From Haloterrigena sp. KLK7 (GTDB taxonomy: Archaea; Halobacteriota; Halobacteria; Halobacteriales; Natrialbaceae): a DNA stretch of 64,000 bases. Where the stretch lies: NCBI RefSeq assembly GCF_037914945.1, contig NZ_CP149787.1, positions 3,410,001 to 3,474,000 on the forward strand, in the 5' to 3' direction. Position numbers and translations under genes: made by a program. This document shows positions 48,622-57,690 of the stretch, piece by piece. Each line of letters starts with the position of its first letter. The stretch's first letter is position 1. The notes beneath the pieces were generated by a model, which was given only the letters and a program-made list of their open reading frames with translations, made no database searches and was not told the DNA's origin.

Positions 48622-49809
48622 ATGGCACGAGTACGACTCGAGAACATCACGAAACGATACGGAGACGAAACGGCAGTGGACGACATCAGCCTCGAGGTCG
48701 AGGACGGCGAGTTCGTCACCTTCGTCGGTCCCTCGGGCTGCGGGAAGTCGACGACGATGGAGACCGTCGCGGGGTTGACCCAGCCCACCGAGGGTCGGGT
48801 GTACATCGGCGACGACGAGGTCACTAACCTCGCCCCAAAGGATCGCGGGGTCGCGATGGTCTTCCAGAACATCGCGCTGTTCCCCCACATGGACGTCTAC
48901 GAGAACATCTCGTTCGGTCTCCGGCTGCGCAAGTACGACGACGATGAGATCCGACAGCGCGTCGAGGAGGCCGCCGACATCGTCCAGCTCGAGGGGATGC
49001 TCGATCGGATGCCGGCGGAGATGTCCGGCGGTCAGCAACAGCGGGTCGGCATCGCCCGCGCGATCGTCCGCAATCCGGACGTGTTCCTGATGGACGAGCC
49101 GTTGGCGAACTTAGACGCGAAGCTCCGGGTGCACATGCGCACGGAGCTCCAGCGGCTCCACCGGGAGCTGGACGCGACGGTCATCTACGTCACCCACGAT
49201 CAGGCCGAGGCGATGACGATGTCCAACCGGATCGCCGTCCTGAACGACGGGAAACTCCAGCAGATCGCCCCGCCGCTGGTCTGCTACAACGAACCCACCA
49301 ACCTGTTCGTCGCGGGCTTCATCGGCTCGCCCTCGATGAACTTCGTCGAGGGGACGCTCGTCGAGGGCGGCCTCGAGACGAACAACTTCACCGTCGACCT
49401 CGATCCGAGCCGGATACAGGGCGTCTCCGTCGGCGACACCGTCACGCTGGGGGTCAGGCCGGAGGACGTCCACCTCTCTCGGTACGCGGACTCGCTCACC
49501 GACCCGACCGATCGGATCGACGCCCGGACCGACGTCTTGGAGCCGATGGGCGACGAGGTCTTCGTCTACCTCTTGCTCTCTGAGGCGGCGGAAGGGTCGA
49601 TGGATCAGGATCCCGCCACGTCACCGAACCAGTTGCTGATGAGCGTCACTCCCGACACGGAGATCGAGGCGGGACAGGACGTCGACGTCGTGCTGGATCG
49701 ATCGAAGATTCATCTGTTCGACACCGCCACCGGCGACGCCTTGCTCCACGGCCTGACCGACCGCTCGGAGCGAGAGCCCGGGACGACACCGACGGAAGCC
49801 GATAGCTGA
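48622..49809 (+). CDS. ABC sugar transporter ATPase (MalK/UgpC-like)
   Basis: A 395-residue ATPase that powers the importer. Walker A is VGPSGCGKSTTMETVAG, the signature is MSGGQQQRVGIARAIV, Walker B is DVFLMDEPLANLDAKL, and the H-loop is VIYVTHDQAEAMTMS. The C-terminal half is a TOBE/OB regulatory domain (GVRPEDVHLSRYADSL). This domain may bind regulators. It is the last of the four-gene importer, 4 bp after the permease. Confidence 0.95.
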   Translation: MARVRLENITKRYGDETAVDDISLEVEDGEFVTFVGPSGCGKSTTMETVAGLTQPTEGRVYIGDDEVTNLAPKDRGVAMVFQNIALFPHMDVYENISFGLRLRKYDDDEIRQRVEEAADIVQLEGMLDRMPAEMSGGQQQRVGIARAIVRNPDVFLMDEPLANLDAKLRVHMRTELQRLHRELDATVIYVTHDQAEAMTMSNRIAVLNDGKLQQIAPPLVCYNEPTNLFVAGFIGSPSMNFVEGTLVEGGLETNNFTVDLDPSRIQGVSVGDTVTLGVRPEDVHLSRYADSLTDPTDRIDARTDVLEPMGDEVFVYLLLSEAAEGSMDQDPATSPNQLLMSVTPDTEIEAGQDVDVVLDRSKIHLFDTATGDALLHGLTDRSEREPGTTPTEADS

Positions 49810-49923
49810 TCCGTCGTCGATCGTCAGCGGTGGGGCCGCGACCGCCGATCGGCTCGTCAGCCGCTGCGGTTTGGCAACGGACAAAAGGTGTTCGAGGACG
49901 AAGATTCCATATAGCGGTATTGG

Positions 49924-49968
49924 ATGGATCAGTATGAGAACGGACTGCGGCTATTGAAACTCCGATGA
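49924..49968 (+). CDS. Candidate short leader ORF before the oxidoreductase
   Basis: ATG at 49924 reads MDQYENGLRLLKLR and stops with a TGA that overlaps the next gene's ATG (ATGA). A CATATA element at 49908-49913 is the only TATA-like site, and its spacing to this ATG is too short for a normal leaderless start. Translation is therefore doubtful. Confidence 0.2.
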   Translation: MDQYENGLRLLKLR

Positions 49969-51032
49969 CAAGAGATCGAAGCGACATCAGAACGGGAATC
50001 GTTGGCCTGGGGAATATCGGCCAGTACCACGCGGAGCGACTCATCGAACTGGGCGTGCCGCTCGTGGGAGGGATGGACGTCGCCGCAGAGGCGCGATCGC
50101 GGTTCGCCCGCCGATACGACGTCGACGTCTACGAGGACCACCACGAACTGTACGATACCGTCGACGCCGTCGTCATCACGACGCCGAACAAGTACCACGA
50201 GGAGTACGCCGTCGACGCCTTGGAGCGCGATCTCCACGTCTTGCTGGAAAAACCTCTCGCCCACTCGTTCGAGAGCGCCGAACGAATCGCCGATGCCGCC
50301 GCCGACTCCGACGGGCACGCGATGGTCGGCTTCAACAATCGATTCTCGAACACGGTCCAGATCGTCCGCAACCGGATCGAACGCGGTGAACTGGGTGAGC
50401 TGACTCACGTCGAAGCTAACTACGTCAGGCGCCGGGGGATCCCGGGACGGGGTTCGTGGTTCACCCGTCGGCAGATCGCCGGCGGCGGTTCGCTCATCGA
50501 TCTCGGCGTCCACGCCATCGATCTGGCCCTCTACCTGCTGGGATATCCGGCCGTCTCGGAGGTGAGCGGCGTCGCCCGCGGCGAGTTCGGTTCCGACGAG
50601 GAGTACGCCTACCTCGATATGTGGGGCGAAGACGCCGGCCCGGCCGGCTTCGACGTCGACGACTCCGCCAGCGCGTTCATCCGGTGTGCCGGCGACCGAA
50701 CCATCTCGCTGGAAGTCGCGTGGGCGACCAACCGCCCGGCGAACCACGAATTCGTCATTCGCGGCACCGAGGCGGCCGCTCGGTTCGACCTGCTCGAGGG
50801 CGATCTGACCATCCACTCGGCGAGTACCGTCGGTCCCGACCACCTCGAGAACACGTCCGTCGAGACGCGGCAGAACGACACGCACTCGGCGGAACAGGAG
50901 GAGTTCTTCGACAGAATTCTCCGCGACGATCCCGACGACAGGAGCGTCGATCACGGACTGTCCGTCCAGCGGATCATCGACGCGATCTATCGGTCCAGCG
51001 ACGACGGACACACGATCGCTATCGACGAGTGA
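49965..51032 (+). CDS. Gfo/Idh/MocA family oxidoreductase
   Basis: A 355-residue NAD(P)-dependent sugar or inositol dehydrogenase. The Rossmann part reads IRTGIVGLGNIGQYHAERLI, then VDAVVITTPNKYHEEYAVDA and the catalytic loop VLLEKPLAHSFESAERIADA with the key lysine-proline. The second domain has GSLIDLGVHAIDLALYLLGY with Asp and His at the substrate. Its place right after the ABC importer suggests that it oxidises the imported sugar. Confidence 0.93.
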   Translation: MTRDRSDIRTGIVGLGNIGQYHAERLIELGVPLVGGMDVAAEARSRFARRYDVDVYEDHHELYDTVDAVVITTPNKYHEEYAVDALERDLHVLLEKPLAHSFESAERIADAAADSDGHAMVGFNNRFSNTVQIVRNRIERGELGELTHVEANYVRRRGIPGRGSWFTRRQIAGGGSLIDLGVHAIDLALYLLGYPAVSEVSGVARGEFGSDEEYAYLDMWGEDAGPAGFDVDDSASAFIRCAGDRTISLEVAWATNRPANHEFVIRGTEAAARFDLLEGDLTIHSASTVGPDHLENTSVETRQNDTHSAEQEEFFDRILRDDPDDRSVDHGLSVQRIIDAIYRSSDDGHTIAIDE

Positions 51033-51125
51033 GGCCGCCGCGAACCCGGCACCGACGGCGACGCCGATGACGATGCCTGCGATCGCAGATACGCGGTTTT
51101 GTCCAGTCCTGTGGTACTGATACGC

Positions 51126-51443
51126 ATGCAGATCGAACGATCCCTCGTTCTCGAGATCAGCCGTCACGAGGTCCCCGTCGGACGGCCGATCACCGTTCGG
51201 GTCCGCGATAAGGGGAACAAACCGATCGAGGGGGCGCTCGTCGAGGCCGGCTCGAAGCGGAAACGGACCGACGACCGCGGTCGGTGCGAGATCGCGTTCC
51301 ACTCGCCCGGATTCTGGAAACTCGTCGCGACCAAGTCCCCGACCGAACGGGTCCGCTATCGGTCGACGTCGACGCTCGTCCGCGCGATGCCGCGGTCGGC
51401 GACGGACCGCCGGCCGCGACGGGTCGGTCCGCCGATGAGATAG
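51126..51443 (+). CDS. Small beta-sandwich protein (carboxypeptidase-regulatory-like)
   Basis: A 105-residue protein: MQIERSLVLEISRHEVPVGR and PITVRVRDKGNKPIEGALVE, followed by DDRGRCEIAFHSPGFWKLVA. This is an Ig-like beta-sandwich repeat as in carboxypeptidase regulatory domains. It lacks a signal peptide, so it probably stays in the cytoplasm. The basic tail (RPRRVGPPMR) is unusual for a haloarchaeal protein. Role unknown. Confidence 0.7.
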   Translation: MQIERSLVLEISRHEVPVGRPITVRVRDKGNKPIEGALVEAGSKRKRTDDRGRCEIAFHSPGFWKLVATKSPTERVRYRSTSTLVRAMPRSATDRRPRRVGPPMR

Positions 51444-51570
51444 CACGCGCTCGGTAGCGCCGATAGACGGTGGACCGACGGCGGACGGGTCACCGATGGA
51501 CGACCGCCGGTGAACGCAACCCCCGTTGCCGGCCCGCGTTTTATTTCGCCCGCCGTCGTTGGTGGTCGAT

Positions 51571-52539
51571 ATGGACATCGGCGTACACACCCCCCCGCTG
51601 GCGGACGAATCGCTCGAGGGCGCGCTCGCGTACCTCTCCGATCTGGGCGTCGACGCGATCGAACCGGGCGTCGGCGGCCACCCGGGCCAGGACCACCTCC
51701 CGCGGGCGGAGCACCTCGACAACGACAGCGAACAACAGGAGGTGCGAAACCTCCTCGACGAGTACGACATGCGGATCAGCGCGCTCGCGACGCACAACAA
51801 CCCGCTGCACCCGGACGACGAGCGGGCCGAAGAGGCCGACACGGAACTCCGCGAAGCGATCCAGCTGGCCGACCAGCTCGACGTCGACGCCGTCACCTGT
51901 TTCTCCGGCCTCCCCGCCGGGGGACCGAACGACGAGGTCCCCAACTGGATCACCGCGCCGTGGCCGCCGGAACACGAGGCGGCCCTCGAGTACCAGTGGG
52001 AACGAGCGGTGGACTACTGGAGCGAACTCGACGACTACGCCGACGAGCGCGGCGTCGATATCGCCATCGAGATGCACCCGAACATGCTGGTCTACGAACC
52101 CCACGGGATGGCTCGCCTCCGCGAGGAGACGGGCGAGCGCATCGGTGCGAACTTCGACCCGTCCCACCTCTACTGGCAGGGGATCACGATCACCGACGCG
52201 ATCCGCTATCTCGGCGAGCGCGACGCGATCCATCACGTCCACGCCAAGGACACCAAGATCTACGACGCACAGGCCCGCGAGAAGGGCGTCCTCGACACGA
52301 CCGCCTACGACGACGAGCCGAACCGCTCGTGGCTCTTCCGCTCGGTCGGCTACGGTCACGGCGAGGCCCACTGGAAGGACATCGTCTCGACGCTGCGGAT
52401 GGTCGGCTACGACGGCGCCCTCTCGATCGAACACGAGGACTCGCTGACCAGTTCGCGGGAGGGCCTCGAAAAGGCGATCGACCTGCTCGACCGGGCGATC
52501 TTCGAGACGGAACCGGGCGAGGCCTACTGGGCCGAGTGA
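51571..52539 (+). CDS. Xylose-isomerase-like TIM-barrel sugar epimerase/isomerase
   Basis: A 322-residue AP2-endonuclease/xylose-isomerase superfamily protein: MDIGVHTPPLADESLEGALA, YLSDLGVDAIEPGVGGHPG, VDIAIEMHPNMLVYEPHGMA, IGANFDPSHLYWQG, IHHVHAKDTKIYDAQARE and YDGALSIEHEDSL. Metal ligands Glu, Asp, His and Glu are in the expected strands. It lies in the sugar island, two genes after the dehydrogenase, and may act as epimerase, isomerase or dehydratase in the same pathway. A TTTTATTTCG element lies about 30 nt upstream. Confidence 0.9.
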   Translation: MDIGVHTPPLADESLEGALAYLSDLGVDAIEPGVGGHPGQDHLPRAEHLDNDSEQQEVRNLLDEYDMRISALATHNNPLHPDDERAEEADTELREAIQLADQLDVDAVTCFSGLPAGGPNDEVPNWITAPWPPEHEAALEYQWERAVDYWSELDDYADERGVDIAIEMHPNMLVYEPHGMARLREETGERIGANFDPSHLYWQGITITDAIRYLGERDAIHHVHAKDTKIYDAQAREKGVLDTTAYDDEPNRSWLFRSVGYGHGEAHWKDIVSTLRMVGYDGALSIEHEDSLTSSREGLEKAIDLLDRAIFETEPGEAYWAE

Positions 52540-52572
52540 GGAGGGACGGTCCCCGAGCCCGAGCCCCGCTCG

Positions 52573-52878
52573 TCAGTCCTCGAGCGAGTACTCGAGGGAG
52601 TCGTCGGTGACCGATCGGTCGCTCACGTCGACGCGACCGTCGCCGAAGACGGTGATCTCGTAGCCCTCGTACTCGAGGACGACGCGTGCGGTCGTCGGAC
52701 CGGCCGTGGGCTCGAACAGTCGGTCCAGCGCCTCGGGGTTGACCACGGCGTAGAGCGGTTCGTACGCCGGCGGTTCGACGTCGGTGACGTCGACGCCTTC
52801 GCGGGCGGCGATCGCCTCGATGATGGCCTGACTGGGCGTCATCGCACCATCGGACGACGGGTCGGACGAAGCGGACAT
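52573..52878 (-). CDS. HalOD1 domain protein
   Basis: A 101-residue protein of the haloarchaeal output domain 1 family: MTPSQAIIEAIAAREGVDVT, then PLYAVVNPEALDRLFEPT and VVLEYEGYEITVFGDGRVDV. HalOD1 stand-alone proteins are common in these archaea and are presumed signal output modules. It is convergent with the sugar isomerase gene. Confidence 0.9.
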   Translation of the reverse strand: MSASSDPSSDGAMTPSQAIIEAIAAREGVDVTDVEPPAYEPLYAVVNPEALDRLFEPTAGPTTARVVLEYEGYEITVFGDGRVDVSDRSVTDDSLEYSLED

Positions 52879-53091
52879 AGGCGTCGCTACATCGAACGTC
52901 CCGATAAGCGTAGCGACTCCCCTGATCTCGTGACAAAACGCCAGTAGAGGGCTCCAGAAGGCTATATTTCGGCGTTACAGGATCGACTGTCGGCGATCGT
53001 CCGACGGAATCGGTCGTCAGATTCGCTCTCGAGACGCGATCGGTCGCGTGCTCCGAGAAACCCACGGGCCGACGCCTCCGACGGTGAGGGG

Positions 53092-53529
53092 CTACTCGGC
53101 GGCCTGTGGCCGAATGAATCGATCGACCGCGGTCCGGAACTGCGGGCTCACCTGGTACCAGAGCCAGCAACTGACTCCGGCGGCGATCACCGCCGTGGCG
53201 ACGATCCCGATCGTCGCCGTCAGGTAGGCCGCCGATCCCTCGCCACCGACTGCGAACACGTTCGCCGGATTGTCGTGAACGAAGAAGAAATAGCACACGA
53301 ACCACGCGGTCGGGAGCAGCGCGCCCACGAGCAACGGGGCCCCGTAGAGGTAGTTCTGCAGCCAGATCAGTCCGAGCGCGCACAGGGGACCGATCACGCC
53401 GACGACCAGCAGGAAGGCGGGCTGGCCCTGCGTAAACGTCGCGTCCACCGTCGACTGCGCGAGGGCGAACAACCCCACGATGACGTAATACGTCAATACC
53501 GGGACCGTGACGATGAGTCGGGGATCCAC
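53092..53529 (-). CDS. Four-helix membrane protein
   Basis: A 145-residue protein from GTG 53529, with helices LIVTVPVLTYYVIVGLFALA, PAFLLVVGVIGPLCALGLIW, LLVGALLPTAWFVCYFFFV and AAYLTATIGIVATAVIAAGV. A short polar end FRTAVDRFIRPQAAE follows. No family was recognised. The gap 52879-53091 holds nothing identified. Confidence 0.65.
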   Translation of the reverse strand: MDPRLIVTVPVLTYYVIVGLFALAQSTVDATFTQGQPAFLLVVGVIGPLCALGLIWLQNYLYGAPLLVGALLPTAWFVCYFFFVHDNPANVFAVGGEGSAAYLTATIGIVATAVIAAGVSCWLWYQVSPQFRTAVDRFIRPQAAE

Positions 53530-53757
53530 GTACTACGATGGCGACCTGTTCGTCTTAACCGTTATTACCGTCGCGTCGATAGGTTCGTCGGCAGTGCGCT
53601 GTGGAAGTCGAGACGACGCGGTCGGGACGACCGCCGCGCCCTCGAGCGAAGCGGCGTCGAAAGTATCGCCCTCGTGGCTCGGAGCGCATTTCTATCAGTA
53701 TTCTTTTTGTAACCATGGGGTTATAATAACGAATCCGATACGATGGGAGAACCGCGT

Positions 53758-53957
53758 ATGCGAGATCTGGGGAGCTCGGATCGGGAATCGGTATCGGCGA
53801 GGCTGCGAATCGCACTCGAGACGGTCGTCGGTCGCGAGAACGGTCGGACCGTCATCGAGGAATGCCGACGCTGCGGGACGGCACGCGAGCTGGAGGGCCT
53901 GTCCTATCCTGTCCGACCTGCGGCTGCGACGGCGTCGCGCGATACCGGATCGAGTAA
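53758..53957 (+). pseudogene. Frameshifted small zinc-ribbon gene
   Basis: From ATG 53758 (about 30 nt after TTATAATAA) the frame reads MRDLGSSDRESVSARLRIAL, then NGRTVIEECRRCGT with one cysteine pair. The matching second pair, CPTCGCDGVARYRIE followed by TAA (53955-53957), lies in another frame. Together they make a normal zinc ribbon, so one base appears missing near 53870-53905. Read straight on, the frame becomes Ser/Arg-rich and crosses the opposing mptE gene. This is either a real mutation or a sequencing error. Confidence 0.6.
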
Positions 53958-54060
53958 CGAGCGCGGTCGATCACGCTCAACGGGCCGTCACTCACCGCTG
54001 ACCAGCGGTTCGCGATCCACCGTCGCGCGATCTCCCGTCACCCCCCGTCGAGTCGGCCGC

Positions 54061-54759
54061 TCACTCGAGGGGCAGGGCGCTCGTGTCAATCGCGTCCCGC
54101 CGGCCGTCCAGCACCGGGAAGCGCTCGCCGCGCCGCGACTCGAGCCAGCGGAGCAGCCGCTCGGCCCACTCGAGTTTGCGCGCTTTGGGCGGGTCGACGG
54201 CGGGGTCCTCGAGGTCCCAGCCGACGAAGACGAGCTCCGCGGCGCCGAAATGGTCGGCGAGGAAGGCCGCCCGGTCGCCGTCGGTGAACCCGCCGAAATT
54301 TCGGACCGGCCCGCGTGACGCGGCCTGCGTCGTCGGGAGGACGAACTCGCTCGCGTAGTCGGGGACGACGTCGCGAACGAGGGAGACGTTATCGCCGTGC
54401 GCGTGGACCGCGACCGGAATCCCCTCGTCGGTCAACCGGCGCGCAGTCTCCGGATTCTTGTCCAGGTCCGTCACCATGCAGTCGACGTCGATCCCGTTCG
54501 CTTCCAGCGTATCGACCGCCGTCGACGCCGCGACGACGACGTCGGCCGTCCGCGCTCGCTCGAGTGCCGACGGCGTCTCGAGCGAGGGGCCGGCGCCGGC
54601 GACCGCCACCGTGGCGTCGCGGAGGCTCGAGAGATGGGCGAGATCGAACTCGTCGGTCAGCGAGGCCAGGATATCGCGGGCTCGCTCGTCGCCGGTTCGA
54701 TCGTAGCCGAAATCGCGAAGAATCGCCTCGTAGACGGGCTCCCACTCGTCGAACTCCAT
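54061..54759 (-). CDS. mptE: 6-hydroxymethylpterin diphosphokinase, archaeal MptE type (DUF115)
   Basis: The 232-residue enzyme makes 6-hydroxymethyl-7,8-dihydropterin diphosphate for folate or methanopterin, replacing the bacterial FolK. The DUF115 signature is seen: ATVAVAGAGPSLETPSALER, VVVAASTAVDTLEANGID, CMVTDLDKNPETARRLTDE, IPVAVHAHGDNVSLVRDVV and ELVFVGWDLEDPAVDPPKAR. The dihydropteroate synthase gene is just upstream on the same strand, the next step of the pathway. ATG 54759 fits the family start. Confidence 0.92.
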   Translation of the reverse strand: MEFDEWEPVYEAILRDFGYDRTGDERARDILASLTDEFDLAHLSSLRDATVAVAGAGPSLETPSALERARTADVVVAASTAVDTLEANGIDVDCMVTDLDKNPETARRLTDEGIPVAVHAHGDNVSLVRDVVPDYASEFVLPTTQAASRGPVRNFGGFTDGDRAAFLADHFGAAELVFVGWDLEDPAVDPPKARKLEWAERLLRWLESRRGERFPVLDGRRDAIDTSALPLE

Positions 54760-54966
54760 ACTCGTACTGACGGCCGGAGTCCTATCCGTGTTCGGACTCG
54801 TCGGTGGCGGAGCGAGTTCTCGTCGGACCAGTCGAGTCGTCACTGGTCGACGTAAGGCCACAATAATTCCGTGTTGTGGGCCGGGAGTCGCCTCCAAAGT
54901 ACCCCTACCCGGGAGGCCGCCCGGCGTCCACTCCCTCTTTTTGAAGCCTCCGCCATAAGCTTTCTC

Positions 54967-56160
54967 TTACTCAAGCATTGTAGCGAGCGACTCGCCGACC
55001 GAAGACAAGTCCCCGTCTTCGCGGCGAAGACGGGCTTCCACGGCCGAAATTCCGGCTATCGAACCGACGATCAATGTATGGTTATCGGTAGCAGAGTACG
55101 CGGATGCGTCGGCGTCGCTGACGATCGACGCCAGGCGGGCTCGGTCGTCGCGTCGAAGGCCCTCGACCTCGATCGCGAGGGAGTACCAGTCGTCGGCGAT
55201 GTCGGGATCGACGCCTCGTTCGTCGAGGTGCGTTCTCAGCTCCCGGCTCGAGGCGACGTCCAGCCGCGAGACCGAGAGCGAGCCGTCGCTCGTCCGCGAG
55301 CGCTCGGTGAACGCGTCGCCGATCAGGGCCGCGTCGCGGGTCTCGGCGACGTCGTGCGTCCGGATCACGTGCGCACCGCGTTCGACGGCCATCGACGTCG
55401 CCGCGAGACTGACCGGCAGCCGTTCCTCGGTCTCGCGCCCCGCGATCTCGCCGAGGAAGTTCTTCCGGTTGATCGAGACCAGCATCGGTCGGTCGAGCGC
55501 GCGGAACTCGCGCAGTCGGCGGAAGGTCTCGCGGTCGTCCTCGAGCGTCTGTGCCTCGCTCCAGCCGCCGAAGGCCGGATCGACGATCGTCTTGTCGGTC
55601 AGTCCGTTCTGCTTGAGGGCTTCGTAGACCTGATCGACGTAGTCGGCCCGTTCGGCCCAGTCCGGCGACTTCCGCCGGGCCCAGTCGGTCTCCTCGACCG
55701 CGCCCGGGCGCTCGAGATCCGGCGGACTCGCCATCTTCGCGACGGCGACGTCGTAGTCCTCGCAGACGGCCGGCATCTCCGGGTCCGCGAAGCCGGCGAT
55801 GTCGTTGACCATGTCGAACCCCTTCGAGAGCGCTTCGTCGGCCACCTCGGCGTAGCGGGTCTCGATCGAGAAGACGGCGTCTCCGGAGACGCTCTCGATC
55901 GTCTCCAGGGCGACGTGGAGGCGGTCGAGTTCTTCCTCGGCGGAGAGCACGTCGAACCGTTTGTTCGCCGACTCGAGGCCGATATCGACGATGTCGGCGC
56001 CGTCGCCGATGAGTTCCTCGTCGACGTACCGGGCCGCCTCGCCGGGATCGTCGTAGACGCTCGGATCGTAGGGGGACTCCTCGCTGACGTTCAACACGCC
56101 CATAATGCGGGGCGGATAGTCGTCACCGATCCCCAACCCCGCCGCGTCGACGTTGTGCAT
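54967..56160 (-). CDS. folP: Dihydropteroate synthase
   Basis: A 397-residue TIM-barrel enzyme that joins the pterin diphosphate to p-aminobenzoate. Motifs: PRIMGVLNVSEESPYDPSVY, GADIVDIGLESANKRFDVLS, GFDMVNDIAGFADPEMPAVC, MLVSINRKNFLGEIAGRETE and RGAHVIRTHDVAETRDAAL. The usual GGESTRP reads GLESANKR, a change found in archaeal forms. About 110 C-terminal residues go beyond a standard FolP of ~280 (SRLDVASSRELRTHL onward) and form an extra domain of unknown role. Confidence 0.92.
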   Translation of the reverse strand: MHNVDAAGLGIGDDYPPRIMGVLNVSEESPYDPSVYDDPGEAARYVDEELIGDGADIVDIGLESANKRFDVLSAEEELDRLHVALETIESVSGDAVFSIETRYAEVADEALSKGFDMVNDIAGFADPEMPAVCEDYDVAVAKMASPPDLERPGAVEETDWARRKSPDWAERADYVDQVYEALKQNGLTDKTIVDPAFGGWSEAQTLEDDRETFRRLREFRALDRPMLVSINRKNFLGEIAGRETEERLPVSLAATSMAVERGAHVIRTHDVAETRDAALIGDAFTERSRTSDGSLSVSRLDVASSRELRTHLDERGVDPDIADDWYSLAIEVEGLRRDDRARLASIVSDADASAYSATDNHTLIVGSIAGISAVEARLRREDGDLSSVGESLATMLE

Positions 56161-56273
56161 ATCCGATCTGAGGAGAGGAAACGGAAATGACCCCCGGTTC
56201 CGGCGTATTCGGCGAACGGACGATACGGTGTCGTTTTCGGTGTATTGATCGCAGAATCGCTTTCGGCGCGCAA

Positions 56274-57515
56274 CTACGCGGTCTCGTCCTCGTCGTCCTC
56301 GAGGACGGCCAGCCGCGAATCCCGCAGGAGCACCTTCTTGACGATCGAGGGATTCTCGAGGAGTCGATGTTTGGCGTGGGCGCCGCGGCCGCGGCCGCGA
56401 CCCTCGCGCTCGGACTGGATCACGTTGAGGAAGTTCTGCTCCTGGAGGATCTCCTGTACGCGCCGTTCGGAGAGGACGTCGAAGTCGAGCTGGCGGGCGA
56501 CCTCCTTGTACTGGTTGTAGATGATCTTCGTCGGGAACTCCTTTTCCGTGCTGTTCTCGGTCAGCAGCGTCAGCGAGTAGAGGATCGCCTTCGCCTGCTG
56601 GGGCGAGCCCTCGATCAGTTCGTTGAAGCGGTCGGCCTCGGTCTTCTCCTTGGCATCGCGGACGTGGTCTGCCGTGACGCGGGTCGCGTTCTGTTTCTTC
56701 GCGATGCGACCGGCGTTTCGGAGGATGTCGATCGCCTTTCGCGCGTCGCCGTGTTCCTGGGCCGCCAGCGCCGCCGTGAGGGGAATCACGTCGTCGGAGA
56801 GCACCCCGTCGTGGAAGGCGTCGCGTCGCTTCTCGAGGATTTCGACCAACTGGTTGGCGTCGTACGGCGAGAAGACGAGTTCGTCGCGAGAGAGACTGGA
56901 TTTGACCCGCTCGGAGAGGTGATCGGGGAAATCGATCTTGTTCGAGATGCCGATGATACCGATACTCGAGTCCGAGATGCGTCGGTTCTCGCCCGCGCGA
57001 GAGAGTTTCCGGAGGACTTCGTCGTCCTCGAGCATATCGATCTCGTCTAGGATAACGATGGTGACGTCGGTGCAGTGATCGATCGCCTGCCAGAGTCGCT
57101 TGTAGTAGTCGCCGGTGCCGAGGCCGCGGTCGGGGACGGAGACGCCGCTCCGATCGGGTTCGTTGACGATCTGGGCGATCGTCTTCACGATCGACGCCTC
57201 GGTGTTCTGTTCGCCACAGTCGATGAAGGCGTACTTGACGGTGACGTCGTCGCGCTGCGCTTCCGAGATCACCCGCTGGGTGATCGATCGGGAGATGAGT
57301 GATTTGCCGGTTCCGGTCTTGCCGAAGATGAACAGGTGGTTGGGCTCGCTCCCGAAGATAGCCGGGTTCAGGGCGTCCGCAACCCGTTGCATCTGCTCGT
57401 CACGACCGACGATCCGATCCGGACCGGGCAGGTGCGTGATCTCGAGCAGGCGCTCGTCGGCGAAGACCGGATCGTCGTACCGAAAGAGCGGGTCTCGATC
57501 GTCGTTGGCGGACAT
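56274..57515 (-). CDS. orc1: Orc1/Cdc6 replication initiator
   Basis: A 413-residue AAA+ ATPase that binds origin repeats and loads the MCM helicase. Walker A is FGKTGTGKSLISRS (core at residues 65-72), Walker B is VTIVILDEIDMLEDDEV, sensor 1 is IGIIGISNKIDFPDHL, and sensor 2 is in HGDARKAIDILRNAGRIA. The C-terminal winged helix that binds DNA contains LSERRVQEILQEQNFLNVIQ. The neighbouring intergenic region carries origin repeats, so this is the initiator of that origin. Confidence 0.97.
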   Translation of the reverse strand: MSANDDRDPLFRYDDPVFADERLLEITHLPGPDRIVGRDEQMQRVADALNPAIFGSEPNHLFIFGKTGTGKSLISRSITQRVISEAQRDDVTVKYAFIDCGEQNTEASIVKTIAQIVNEPDRSGVSVPDRGLGTGDYYKRLWQAIDHCTDVTIVILDEIDMLEDDEVLRKLSRAGENRRISDSSIGIIGISNKIDFPDHLSERVKSSLSRDELVFSPYDANQLVEILEKRRDAFHDGVLSDDVIPLTAALAAQEHGDARKAIDILRNAGRIAKKQNATRVTADHVRDAKEKTEADRFNELIEGSPQQAKAILYSLTLLTENSTEKEFPTKIIYNQYKEVARQLDFDVLSERRVQEILQEQNFLNVIQSEREGRGRGRGAHAKHRLLENPSIVKKVLLRDSRLAVLEDDEDETA

Positions 57516-57565
57516 TGCGGTACCCCGTGGCTTCCGACTGGATTGAAATAAAGGTATGGAGATCG

Positions 57566-57580
57566 CTCGCGGATGTAAAT
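57566..57580 (+). repeat. Origin half-repeat next to orc1
   Basis: CGCGGATGTAAA in this stretch recurs in inverse at 57957-57969 (TTTACATCCGCGA), an exact 13-nt inverted match. It shares CGCGGATGTAA with the repeat at 57691-57714. It is likely an incomplete origin recognition box. Confidence 0.6.
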
Positions 57581-57690
57581 GCCGACTGACAGGCCGTAAG
57601 GAGCCCGTATTTATCCGTGTTGGCCGGTCTGACAGGAGACGGCGGCCTCGCGCTTCTAATCGCGGCGGCGACTCGGGCGTGTCAAACACC

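Noticed and set aside
53743-54318. 191-residue plus-strand frame as one protein
   Set aside because: Only the first ~45 residues look real; the rest is nonsense-like and antisense to mptE, which fits a frameshift.
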